From contig JAENJC010000082.1 in NCBI GenBank assembly GCA_016844545.1, positions 1-5,993 of the forward strand: 5,993 nt of DNA. Direction: 5' to 3'. Made by a program: the position numbers and the translations under genes. A model generated the notes under the pieces. The model was not told the origin of the DNA. It saw only the letters and a list, made by a program, of their open reading frames with translations, and did no database searches. Of the stretch, positions 1-5,836 are shown piece by piece (position 1 is the first letter of the stretch; the number at the start of each line of letters is the position of its first letter). The DNA comes from Deltaproteobacteria bacterium (GTDB taxonomy: Bacteria; Desulfobacterota; JAENJC01).

Positions 1-206
1 AACTCAGCCTGGCGGACCTCCGGGATAGGGATTAGACGTATCTTAAAATCAAGGTTGTTAGCTTCTCTATGAAGTATATTGGCATCGCCGAAGATCAGGA
101 ACCTCGCAGACTCCCTCACTTCATCCTGGCGCAGCGCCTTCAGGATAACCTCCGGCCCTATTCCAGCCGGATCTCCCATGGTTATGGCAATGATTGATTT
201 TGACAT
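1..206 (-). CDS. pdxA: 4-hydroxythreonine-4-phosphate dehydrogenase PdxA, N-terminal part (cut by window edge)
   Basis: Only the first 68 codons are present; the gene continues beyond the left edge. The translation opens MSKSIIAITMGDPAGIGPEV, the characteristic N-terminus of PdxA, with the TMGDPAGIGPE motif at residues 9-19, followed by a Rossmann-like stretch containing LIFGD. PdxA is the cytoplasmic NAD-dependent enzyme that oxidises 4-phosphohydroxy-L-threonine in the DXP-dependent pathway to pyridoxal phosphate. The ATG at 206-204 is the only sensible start, because the conserved motif begins within ten residues of it. No purine-rich Shine-Dalgarno sequence is visible in the bases just upstream, which are AT-rich and abut a palindromic element. 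The gene lies 71 nt downstream of the surA-like gene on the same strand, the surA-pdxA order also known from E. coli. Catalytic metal-binding residues lie outside the window, so activity cannot be judged. Confidence 0.95.
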   Translation of the reverse strand, partial: MSKSIIAITMGDPAGIGPEVILKALRQDEVRESARFLIFGDANILHREANNLDFKIRLIPIPEVRQAE

Positions 207-216
207 AATTTACATG

Positions 217-275
217 GTAGGGGCAACCCTCTGTGGTTGCCCTTTATCTGGGCAGGCAAGTAGGCCTACCCCTAC
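217..275. repeat. Double-hairpin palindromic element between surA-like gene and pdxA
   Basis: The outer ends are inverted: GTAGGGG at 217-223 and CCCCTAC at 269-275. Inside lie two tandem hairpins of matching geometry. The first has arms 221-228 (gggcaacc) and 235-242 (ggttgccc), 8 of 8 paired with a 6-nt loop. The second has arms 250-257 (gggcaggc) and 264-271 (gcctaccc), 7 of 8 paired with a 6-nt loop. A 7-nt AT-rich spacer (243-249) separates them. The element begins 2 nt after the stop codon of the surA-like gene and ends about 10 nt before the pdxA start. The layout resembles dispersed palindromic elements with GTAGGGGC...GCCCCTAC ends that I recall from many environmental bacterial genomes; that resemblance is from memory. 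It has no T-tract and is not a canonical terminator. It could stabilise or attenuate the transcript between the two genes. Confidence 0.75.
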
Positions 276-277
276 AT

Positions 278-1273
278 TTATAATTTCATCTCTATAAGCG
301 CCGATTTTTTCAGCTCATCCATCCACTCTTTATACCTCTGCTCCAGCATCTCGGAGGTAACCGTAGACCGGATCTTTTCTTTTACAGATTCAAAGGGCTC
401 CAATAATGCTTCCTTTACATCATCTACCCTGATTATATGGAAGCCATAGGTGGTTCTCACAAGATCGCTTATCTCGCCCTTCTTGAGAGAAAAGGCCGCC
501 TCTTCAAATGCCGGCAGAATCTGCCCCCTTTTGAAAAACCCTAATGAACCGCCCTCTTGGGCAGAGGAATCCTCGGAGTTTTTTTTTGCCAGTTCCTGGA
601 AATCCTTCCCACTCCTGGCCATATCAAGGACATCCATCGCCTCTTTCTTAATCCCTTCTATCGCTGCACCGGAGGCCATTTCAGGGACAACAAAGAGAAT
701 GTGGCTGATCTTGACCTCTTCATCCTTCAGAAACATCCTATGATTTTTCTCATAGTAATCGGCAAGGTCTTTTTCAGAGACGCTCACCTTGGACCTTACC
801 TGCTGCCCTATAACCCTGCTCTTCTCTATCTGTTTTTTTATCTGGGCCCTGTATCCCTCATAAGTAAGGCCCTCTTTCTTCAGGGCAACCTTGAGCCCCT
901 CATCATCAAGGGAGTTCTGTTTCTTTACATCTTCTATGGCATCGTCTATATCCCTTTCGGAGACCTTCAACCCAAGCTTTTCAGCCTCCTGCTCCAGGAG
1001 AAGGTCTTCAATCAGGGAGTCCGATACCTTTTTTCTTATTTCAGCAAGCCTCTTATCCCTCTCTGCCCCGCTAAAGGTCTCTGCAGCTTGTTTTACAAGC
1101 GGCGCCTCCCGTTCCATAAGCTCACTCAGTGTGATGACCTTACCGTTTACAACAGCCATCACCCTGTCGATCACCTCTGCCCTGAGTGACTCCGGTAAAA
1201 TAACCGACGCCATAAAAACAAGGAACATCCAGAATTTTAGCTTGCTGACCACTGACCACTGACCACTGACCAC
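278..1273 (-). CDS. surA: SurA-like periplasmic peptidyl-prolyl isomerase / chaperone (single parvulin domain)
   Basis: 331 residues with the SurA/PpiC layout. Residues 11-32 form a signal peptide: a short basic part (KLK), a hydrophobic core, and a likely cleavage after LRA (A32). The SurA N-terminal chaperone region follows (about 33-165, opening VIDRVMAVVNGKVIT). One parvulin domain spans about 185-285, with SHILF at 190-194, GGSLGFF at 241-247 and YGFHIIRV at 276-283; H191 and H279 are the conserved histidines. A C-terminal helix ends the protein. E. coli SurA has two parvulin domains, so this is the shorter single-domain form. The expected role is folding of outer-membrane proteins in the periplasm. 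The start used is GTG at 1273-1271, directly after the stop of the preceding gene, with AGGAG 9 nt upstream. The first ten residues are encoded by a heptameric DNA repeat and look non-native. GTG at 1252-1250 (codon 8) is an alternative start that keeps the signal peptide. Confidence 0.9.
   Translation of the reverse strand: MVSGQWSVVSKLKFWMFLVFMASVILPESLRAEVIDRVMAVVNGKVITLSELMEREAPLVKQAAETFSGAERDKRLAEIRKKVSDSLIEDLLLEQEAEKLGLKVSERDIDDAIEDVKKQNSLDDEGLKVALKKEGLTYEGYRAQIKKQIEKSRVIGQQVRSKVSVSEKDLADYYEKNHRMFLKDEEVKISHILFVVPEMASGAAIEGIKKEAMDVLDMARSGKDFQELAKKNSEDSSAQEGGSLGFFKRGQILPAFEEAAFSLKKGEISDLVRTTYGFHIIRVDDVKEALLEPFESVKEKIRSTVTSEMLEQRYKEWMDELKKSALIEMKL
1246..1273. repeat. Four perfect tandem heptamers (GTGGTCA on minus strand) over the surA-like start
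   Basis: The plus strand reads tgaccac four times without a mismatch. The array starts exactly after the TAA stop of the parvulin lipoprotein gene (1276-1274) and runs into the surA-like gene. Read on the minus strand it supplies the GTG start codon and codons 1-9 plus the first base of codon 10, giving (M/V)VSGQWSVVS. A GTG occurs in each copy, but because the unit is 7 nt only copies 1 and 4 are in frame with the body of the gene. Arrays of this kind, giving VSGQWSVVSGQW-like peptides in predicted proteins, are familiar to me from environmental genomes; that is recollection, not a search. Confidence 0.95.
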
Positions 1274-2233
1274 TTATTTTTTCTCCTCTGAATGGGCCTC
1301 TTCCTTCTTCCCGCTCACGCCTTCTTCCTTCTGTCCCTCAGCAGGCTTCTCCTCTTTTTTACCTTCATCCTTAAAAAGAGAATCGTTAATTTCCAGCTTT
1401 GCCTCCTTCTTGAGCGAGCTTACAAAGGCTTCAAACAGTTCCTTCTGCTTTTTCTTGGCCTGCATCGTTATTATCTTATCCTTGACCTTGTCAAAAGGTT
1501 GAACTTCGGCATCCTTCCTCTCAAAGAATTTTATTATATGAAACGCTGAACCGGCCGAAACAACAGGGCTCAGTTCCCCTGCCTTTTTCAGCTTGAACGC
1601 CGCATCCTCGAACTCAGGAACACCGGTGGTTCCCCTCTCAAGATAACCCAAATCTCCGCCCTTTGAGGCAGTTGGCCCCATGGAGTATTTCTTCGCCAGC
1701 TTCTCAAATCTCTCTTTTTTACCAAGTTTTTTCAGTATGTCGACGGCTTCTTTCTCAGTCTTTACCATGATATGACTGACCTTTACCTTCTCACCATCTT
1801 TAAACTCATCCTTATGGGAATTGTAATACTCCTCCGCCTCTTTTTCTGTAAAAGCAGCCTTCCCCTCAATCTCCTTCTTCAGCAATGCCTCGATCAACAG
1901 CGTCTTTTCGATCTCTTCAAGCTTGGAAACAACAGACGCATCCTTATCCAGTCCCGTCTTTTTCGCTTTTTGCAGTATCAGCTCCCTGGTAACAAGGTTA
2001 TCGAGAAACTTCTTTTTACCTTCCTTGTCTTCGAGAGATGCCTTGAGATAGGGAGGAAGATTCTCCTGCTCCTTCTTGAACTCCTCTGTAGTTATCACTT
2101 CCCCATTTACCCTGGCAAGAACATCTCCTGCAGCAGCGGTATTACTCTCCCCCGTCTTTGCCTTTCCACAACCTGCCGACATGGCGGCCACAACTGCCAC
2201 TGTAACTACAGACCTGACTATCACCTTCTTCAT
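1274..2233 (-). CDS. Parvulin-type (PpiC/PrsA-like) peptidyl-prolyl isomerase lipoprotein
   Basis: 319 residues. The N-terminus is a lipoprotein signal: MKK basic region, hydrophobic core, and lipobox S19-A20-G21-C22, so the mature protein should be acylated on C22 and anchored to a membrane on the periplasmic side. A SurA-N-like helical region follows (about 37-145, opening VLARVNGEVITTEEF). One parvulin domain spans about 148-240, with VSHIMVK at 152-158, GGDLGYLERG at 192-201 and AFHIIKFF at 230-237; H154 and H232 match the conserved histidines. Residues about 288-319 are an unusual Lys/Glu-rich tail. The ATG at 2233-2231 has AGGAG at 2244-2240 with a 6-nt spacer. The gene lies 29 nt after hemY, and its stop codon abuts the next gene. 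By analogy with PrsA and PpiD it should assist folding of exported proteins. Its overall layout parallels the following gene, so the pair may be an old duplication or two specialised family members. Confidence 0.9.
   Translation of the reverse strand: MKKVIVRSVVTVAVVAAMSAGCGKAKTGESNTAAAGDVLARVNGEVITTEEFKKEQENLPPYLKASLEDKEGKKKFLDNLVTRELILQKAKKTGLDKDASVVSKLEEIEKTLLIEALLKKEIEGKAAFTEKEAEEYYNSHKDEFKDGEKVKVSHIMVKTEKEAVDILKKLGKKERFEKLAKKYSMGPTASKGGDLGYLERGTTGVPEFEDAAFKLKKAGELSPVVSAGSAFHIIKFFERKDAEVQPFDKVKDKIITMQAKKKQKELFEAFVSSLKKEAKLEINDSLFKDEGKKEEKPAEGQKEEGVSGKKEEAHSEEKK
1283..1287 (-). promoter_or_regulatory. Shine-Dalgarno AGGAG for the surA-like gene, inside the upstream gene
   Basis: AGGAG lies within the last codons of the parvulin lipoprotein gene, 9 nt before the GTG at 1273. 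This supports initiation in the first repeat copy and translational coupling of the two parvulin genes. From the same site the in-frame GTG of the fourth copy is 30 nt away, too far for ordinary initiation. Confidence 0.6.
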
Positions 2234-2262
2234 TCCGTTCTCCTTTTTTTATTGATTCTGAA

Positions 2263-3690
2263 TTATGCCTGCGCATCCTTTTGGAAAAGATAGTCCAGGC
2301 ATTTCTTCGCCGTTATCTCCCCCTCACGGATTGAATCGCTTATTCCTATGCCGTTATAAGCACTTCCTGTAAGATAGAGTCCCGGGTGTTGATGGACCCT
2401 CTCGGATATCCATCGCACCCTTTCCAGGTGCCCTATGGTATACTGAGGCATTGCCTTCCTCCAGCGGTATACCCTCGAGAGTACAGGCTCTGCATTTAGG
2501 CCTATGATATCCTTCAACTCACCCCTCACCATATCCACCATTTCCTTGTCATCAAGAGCTACAAGGTATTCATTTTTGGAACCGCCCACAAAACATCTGA
2601 TCATAACATATTCGTCAGAACAGCGTCCTGCAAACTTCCTGGATGTGAATGTTGCGGCCATTATCTTTCTTTCCTCAACCCTCGGTATCACAAAACCAAA
2701 CGACTTTGGAAGTTTTACCTCAGAGGCATTAAAGGCCAAAGTAACTGTTGCCGTGGATACGTAAGGGATCGTCTGGAGCTTTTCCGAAAGAGGATTGTCC
2801 AGTTCCACAAGCAGCCAAGAAGAGATGTAGGCCGGGGTCGAAAAGATCACGGAATCAGCCTCAATGGCCCCGCCGGCTTCCATCGTTAAGAAGTATTTCC
2901 CGCCCTTCTCTTCAACCCTGGAAACTGATGTGTTCAGCTTTATAGATGAACTGCCAAGCCTTGATACTATTGCATTTATCATCTCCGAAAGCCCGCCCTT
3001 CAGGGTCATGAACATGGTAGGCCTCGGCCCACTTGAAGCCCTCTGTACCTCTTTGGCCTTCTTCATCCTGGCCAGCATCCCCTTTACGAGGGAGCCGTGC
3101 TCATCCTCCATCTCCATGAACTTTGGAAAGCTTGCCCTCATGCTCATGGTCTCCGGGTCTCCGGCGTGTACCCCTGCCACCAGCGGCTCCGCTATCTTAT
3201 CCAAGGCTTCATTCCCAAGCCTGCGCCTCACAAAAGAGCCTAACGTCTCATCCTCTTTACTATGCCTTGGCGGGATGAAGATTTCAAAACCCATCCTTAA
3301 CTTGCCCAGCCACGAAAAAAGTGACGTGGTAATCAGAGGCATTATCTTCGTGGGGACCATTAGGATGAGGCCATCCGGCATCTCGTGGAGCCTTCCTTTA
3401 GAGAGAACAAACGTCCCCTTGTTCTCCTCTGTGGTAGGCATGATCTGGTCTCCAAGACCAAGGTGTCTGCAGAGTTGTGCAGCCCAAGGCTTTTCAGAAA
3501 GGAAACAGTCCGGCCCTCCCTCTATAAGGAACCCATCCACCTTCTCGGTGAGGATATTCCCGCCGAGCCTGCTTCCCTTCTCTATGAGGAGGCAGTCTAT
3601 CTCATGCCCGGCAGATGCCGCCTGCTCCTTAAGATAAAGGGCAGTGGAAAGACCGGAGATACCTCCACCTATGATGACCACACGTTTCAT
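2263..3690 (-). CDS. hemY: Protoporphyrinogen oxidase, FAD-dependent HemY/HemG type
   Basis: 475 residues, the usual length for the oxygen-dependent PPOX family. It begins MKRVVIIGGGISGLS, a dinucleotide-binding GxGxxG fold (G8-G13), followed by E37 and the RLGGN segment (41-45) of the amine-oxidase/PPOX FAD domain. The family-typical AEPLVAGVHAGDPE lies at 167-180. The C-terminal FAD-contacting segment GLYLTGSAYNGIGISDSI is at 437-454. The enzyme oxidises protoporphyrinogen IX to protoporphyrin IX, or coproporphyrinogen III to coproporphyrin III in the coproporphyrin-dependent branch. Sequence inspection cannot decide between them, though a diderm host favours the first. There is no signal peptide; such enzymes are cytoplasmic or membrane-associated. 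The ATG at 3690-3688 follows a GGAAG at 3705-3701 with a 10-nt spacer, slightly long. It sits 32 nt downstream of hemH and 29 nt upstream of the lipoprotein gene, so it is probably co-transcribed. The product is also called HemG in some annotations, but it is unrelated to the flavodoxin-like E. coli HemG. Confidence 0.95.
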   Translation of the reverse strand: MKRVVIIGGGISGLSTALYLKEQAASAGHEIDCLLIEKGSRLGGNILTEKVDGFLIEGGPDCFLSEKPWAAQLCRHLGLGDQIMPTTEENKGTFVLSKGRLHEMPDGLILMVPTKIMPLITTSLFSWLGKLRMGFEIFIPPRHSKEDETLGSFVRRRLGNEALDKIAEPLVAGVHAGDPETMSMRASFPKFMEMEDEHGSLVKGMLARMKKAKEVQRASSGPRPTMFMTLKGGLSEMINAIVSRLGSSSIKLNTSVSRVEEKGGKYFLTMEAGGAIEADSVIFSTPAYISSWLLVELDNPLSEKLQTIPYVSTATVTLAFNASEVKLPKSFGFVIPRVEERKIMAATFTSRKFAGRCSDEYVMIRCFVGGSKNEYLVALDDKEMVDMVRGELKDIIGLNAEPVLSRVYRWRKAMPQYTIGHLERVRWISERVHQHPGLYLTGSAYNGIGISDSIREGEITAKKCLDYLFQKDAQA

Positions 3691-3711
3691 ATATATTATT
3701 CTTCCTTTTTA

Positions 3712-3732
3712 TTACCTAATACCTATGACCTA
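3712..3732. repeat. Degenerate heptamer tract (TAGGTNN x3, minus strand) at the hemH/hemY junction
   Basis: On the minus strand three consecutive 7-nt units read TAGGTCA, TAGGTAT and TAGGTAA. The TAG stop of hemH (3725-3723) is formed by the start of the second unit, and the last two HemH codons are encoded by, or overlap, the first unit. The tract continues into the hemH-hemY spacer and ends before the hemY Shine-Dalgarno sequence. Its period equals that of the array at 1246-1273, and the first unit shares the GGTCA core with it. Confidence 0.6.
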
Positions 3733-4652
3733 TTGCCTGCCCTCTTTACTATATCCGCCAAGGCCTCAATAAAAGCCTTGGAATCATTCAACGAAGCTGC
3801 CCTCTTGAAGTTCATGCCAAGCTCTTCCGCCTTTTTCTTGAACACTATATCTATGTCGTAAAGGGTCTCTACGTGGTCGCAGACAAAACCAATAGGGACT
3901 ATCAGGACATCCTTCTTCCCCTCTTTTGCCAATCCCTCCATTACTAACTCGACTTCAGGGCCAAGCCACTCTCCCGGCGCCTGTCCCTTGCTCTGGTAGG
4001 CAAGATAAGAGTTGATCGGCCCGATTATCTTTAAAACCCCGTCCATGGTCTCTTTTAGCTGCATCTCATACGGGTCGCCTTCCACTGTCCTCTTTGGAAG
4101 GGAATGTGCACTGAATATGACCTGAACATCCATTCTTCTTTCTTCAGGGAACTCCTTTAAGGCTTCTTTGACGGTATCAGCCACTGCCTGAAGATACAGA
4201 AGGTTTTTGTACCATGCCTCGGCCACTGTAACATCAATGCCCGAAACTTCCTCCAGGGCCTTATTCATAGCATCAATATAACCACCCGTACTGGCCTTTG
4301 ACGCCTGGGGAGCCATAGGCACGGCGATTATCCGTTTAAAGCCGTCTTCCTTAATCTGTTTTACGGTATCTTTTATAAATGGATGCCAGTGGCGCATCCC
4401 AACATATACCTTAAAGGATAAAGGACGGGTGATGATGGATGAGGCGGAGTTAAGACGCTCCTCTAATAACCTTGCCTGATTTCTCGTGATCTCTGGAAGA
4501 GGGGATTTACCGCCTATCAGCTCGTACCTACTTTTCACCCTTTCAACCAGCTCAGATGTGATGGGACGGCCAACAAGGACATTCCTCAGAAAAGGCTCCA
4601 CTACATCAAGGTTTTCCGGACCGCCAAAGGCAAGAAGGAGGACTGCGGTCAT
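3723..4652 (-). CDS. hemH: Ferrochelatase
   Basis: 309 residues from the chosen start, within the normal range of soluble bacterial ferrochelatases. Recognisable parts are MTAVLLLAFGGPENLD at the N-terminus, RYELIGGKSPLPEIT at 42-56, VGMRHWHPFI at 84-93, PMAPQASKASTGGY at 112-125, and the active-site strand FSAHSLPKR with H183. CDHVETLYDID (258-268) contains E262, the acidic partner in metal insertion. HemH inserts Fe2+ into protoporphyrin IX, or into coproporphyrin III if the host uses that branch. The frame stays open upstream to ATGs at 4685, 4682 and 4673. ATG 4652 is preferred because AGGAG stands 5 nt before it and the protein then begins at the conserved strand. With this start only 1 nt separates the hemE stop from hemH, implying translational coupling. 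There is no C-terminal cysteine cluster, so no [2Fe-2S] form is indicated. The last residues (NRS) run into a heptamer repeat tract. Confidence 0.95.
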   Translation of the reverse strand: MTAVLLLAFGGPENLDVVEPFLRNVLVGRPITSELVERVKSRYELIGGKSPLPEITRNQARLLEERLNSASSIITRPLSFKVYVGMRHWHPFIKDTVKQIKEDGFKRIIAVPMAPQASKASTGGYIDAMNKALEEVSGIDVTVAEAWYKNLLYLQAVADTVKEALKEFPEERRMDVQVIFSAHSLPKRTVEGDPYEMQLKETMDGVLKIIGPINSYLAYQSKGQAPGEWLGPEVELVMEGLAKEGKKDVLIVPIGFVCDHVETLYDIDIVFKKKAEELGMNFKRAASLNDSKAFIEALADIVKRAGNRS

Positions 4653-4653
4653 C

Positions 4654-5682
4654 CTATCTCCTGCTATACTCATGGACTGCATCAACTAAGGCCTTCGCAT
4701 GATCTACAGGCGTTGTGGGGAGTATACCGTGGCCGAGATTAAATATGTGACCAGGTCTTCCTCCTGCTGAATCAAGTATCTCCTTCACCCTCTTCCTTAT
4801 GACAGGGATAGGACCGTGCAATATAACAGGGTCAATGTTCCCCTGGACTGCTTTGTCATAGCCGACTGTCTTCCATGCCTCACCCAGGTCCACCCTCCAG
4901 TCGAGACCAATGACATCCCCTCCGGCCTCTACTACCTGCGGGAGGAGTGTTGATGCATTGAATGCAAAGTGGATCAGTGGGACGCTCTTGTCTATATTGT
5001 CTATCACTCTCTTTGAATGCGGTAGGACATACTCCTCATAATCCTTCGGGCACATGCATCCGACCCATGAGTCAAAGAGCTGCACTGCCTGCGCGCCCGC
5101 CTTTATCTGGGCATTAAGGTAGCTTATCACTGTATCCGAGATCTTGTTCATGAGGATATGCCACCCCTCCGGGTCTTCGTACATAAGGGTCTTGGCATGC
5201 ACATAGTTCTTTGAGCCGCCTGCCTCTATGATATAGCTGGCAAGGGTGAACGGGGCGCCTGAGAATCCTATCAGAGGGACTCTTCCGTTAAGCTCTCTTT
5301 TTACAATCTTAATCGCCTCCATCACATAAGGGGTCGCCACTTCAGCAGGAGTGAACCTTACCTTGTCTATGTCCTTTCTGGTTCGAACAGGGGTATGGAT
5401 TACAGGCCCTTCGTTCTTTGCAAATTCAAAGTCTATTCCCATACCGTCAAGCGGCAGAAGTATGTCTGCAAAGAGGATGGCCGCATCAACCCCCAGTTTA
5501 TTAACTGGCTGAAGGGTTATCTCTGCCGCAATCTCAGGGTTCTTGCACATCTCAAGAAAGGAGTGCTTGCTCCTTATCTCCATATACTCCTTCATATACC
5601 TTCCGGCTTGGCGCATAAGCCAGACCGGCGTAAAATCTGTCTTCTCCCTCCTGCATGCCTTAAGAAACGTCTCGTTATTCAT
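4654..5682 (-). CDS. hemE: Uroporphyrinogen decarboxylase
   Basis: 342 residues from the chosen start, matching the family. Signature one, PVWLMRQAGRY, is at 19-29 with R24 and R28. The FADILLPL segment holds D73, the pyrrole-binding aspartate. Signature two, GFSGAPFTLASYIIEAGG, starts at 139 and includes Y150. QLFDSWVG (201-208) includes S205, and FNLGHGI contains H318; all expected active-site positions are intact. The enzyme decarboxylates the four acetate side chains of uroporphyrinogen III to give coproporphyrinogen III in the cytoplasm. The ATG at 5682-5680 is chosen because AGGAG lies 7 nt upstream. An upstream in-frame TTG at 5712 would add ten residues encoded by the Shine-Dalgarno region and is unlikely. 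This is the first gene of the cluster, downstream of a promoter candidate at 5742-5771, and it is almost fused to hemH (1-nt gap). Confidence 0.97.
   Translation of the reverse strand: MNNETFLKACRREKTDFTPVWLMRQAGRYMKEYMEIRSKHSFLEMCKNPEIAAEITLQPVNKLGVDAAILFADILLPLDGMGIDFEFAKNEGPVIHTPVRTRKDIDKVRFTPAEVATPYVMEAIKIVKRELNGRVPLIGFSGAPFTLASYIIEAGGSKNYVHAKTLMYEDPEGWHILMNKISDTVISYLNAQIKAGAQAVQLFDSWVGCMCPKDYEEYVLPHSKRVIDNIDKSVPLIHFAFNASTLLPQVVEAGGDVIGLDWRVDLGEAWKTVGYDKAVQGNIDPVILHGPIPVIRKRVKEILDSAGGRPGHIFNLGHGILPTTPVDHAKALVDAVHEYSRR
4658..4662 (-). promoter_or_regulatory. Shine-Dalgarno AGGAG that fixes the hemH start
   Basis: AGGAG lies in the last codons of hemE, 5 nt before ATG 4652. The upstream in-frame ATGs at 4685, 4682 and 4673 lack a comparable site. 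This supports a 309-residue HemH and coupling of its translation to hemE. Confidence 0.75.
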
Positions 5683-5689
5683 AACAGCT

Positions 5690-5694
5690 CTCCT
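5690..5694 (-). promoter_or_regulatory. Shine-Dalgarno AGGAG that fixes the hemE start
   Basis: AGGAG preceded by an A-run lies 7 nt before ATG 5682. Any start at the upstream TTG (5712) would have to translate through this site, so the shorter HemE is preferred. Confidence 0.8.
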
Positions 5695-5741
5695 TTTTTC
5701 TATGGATTTCAATAAAAGCTATATTCTGTTAAAACCCGTTG

Positions 5742-5771
5742 ATTATATGGCAACGACGACATAAATGTCCA
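5742..5771 (-). promoter_or_regulatory. Candidate sigma70-type promoter for the hemE cluster
   Basis: On the minus strand TGGACA (5771-5766, five of six to TTGACA) is followed after 18 nt by a perfect TATAAT (5747-5742). Transcription would begin near 5735, giving a leader of roughly 50 nt before the hemE ATG. It is the best match seen between the outer-membrane gene and hemE, and it is placed as expected for the head of the operon. No operator or riboswitch-like fold was recognised in the leader. This is a consensus match only. Confidence 0.55.
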
Positions 5772-5836
5772 GATATTTTATTGAGATATTTATTAAGAGG
5801 TTTGGGCAGGGTTGAGGAACCAGAAGGAAACGTAAA

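Noticed and set aside
79..297. 72-codon plus-strand open frame across pdxA, the palindrome and the end of surA
   Set aside because: It runs antisense through the conserved PdxA N-terminus and the palindromic element. No family resemblance or ribosome-binding site supports it.
557..1189. 210-codon plus-strand open frame antisense to the surA-like gene
   Set aside because: It lies wholly inside a well-supported gene and its translation shows no family motif. It reads as the complement of Lys/Glu-rich coding sequence (many Leu, Phe and Ser), with no credible start signal.
2864..3637. 257-codon plus-strand open frame antisense to hemY
   Set aside because: It is a shadow of a conserved gene with all HemY motifs intact on the other strand. 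The antisense product is Ser/Pro/Leu-rich and unlike any family I recognise.
4653..4685. Longer HemH starting at ATG 4685 inside hemE
   Set aside because: The added residues (MMQSMSIAGDR) only translate the end of hemE and the hemH Shine-Dalgarno site. ATG 4652 has AGGAG at ideal spacing.
5683..5712. Longer HemE starting at TTG 5712
   Set aside because: The extra ten residues translate the A-rich Shine-Dalgarno region. The ATG at 5682 matches the normal family N-terminus.
5713..5836. Riboswitch or haem/iron operator upstream of hemE
   Set aside because: Apart from the promoter candidate, the AT-rich stretch shows no convincing conserved riboswitch core and no clear Fur-like or other palindromic operator.
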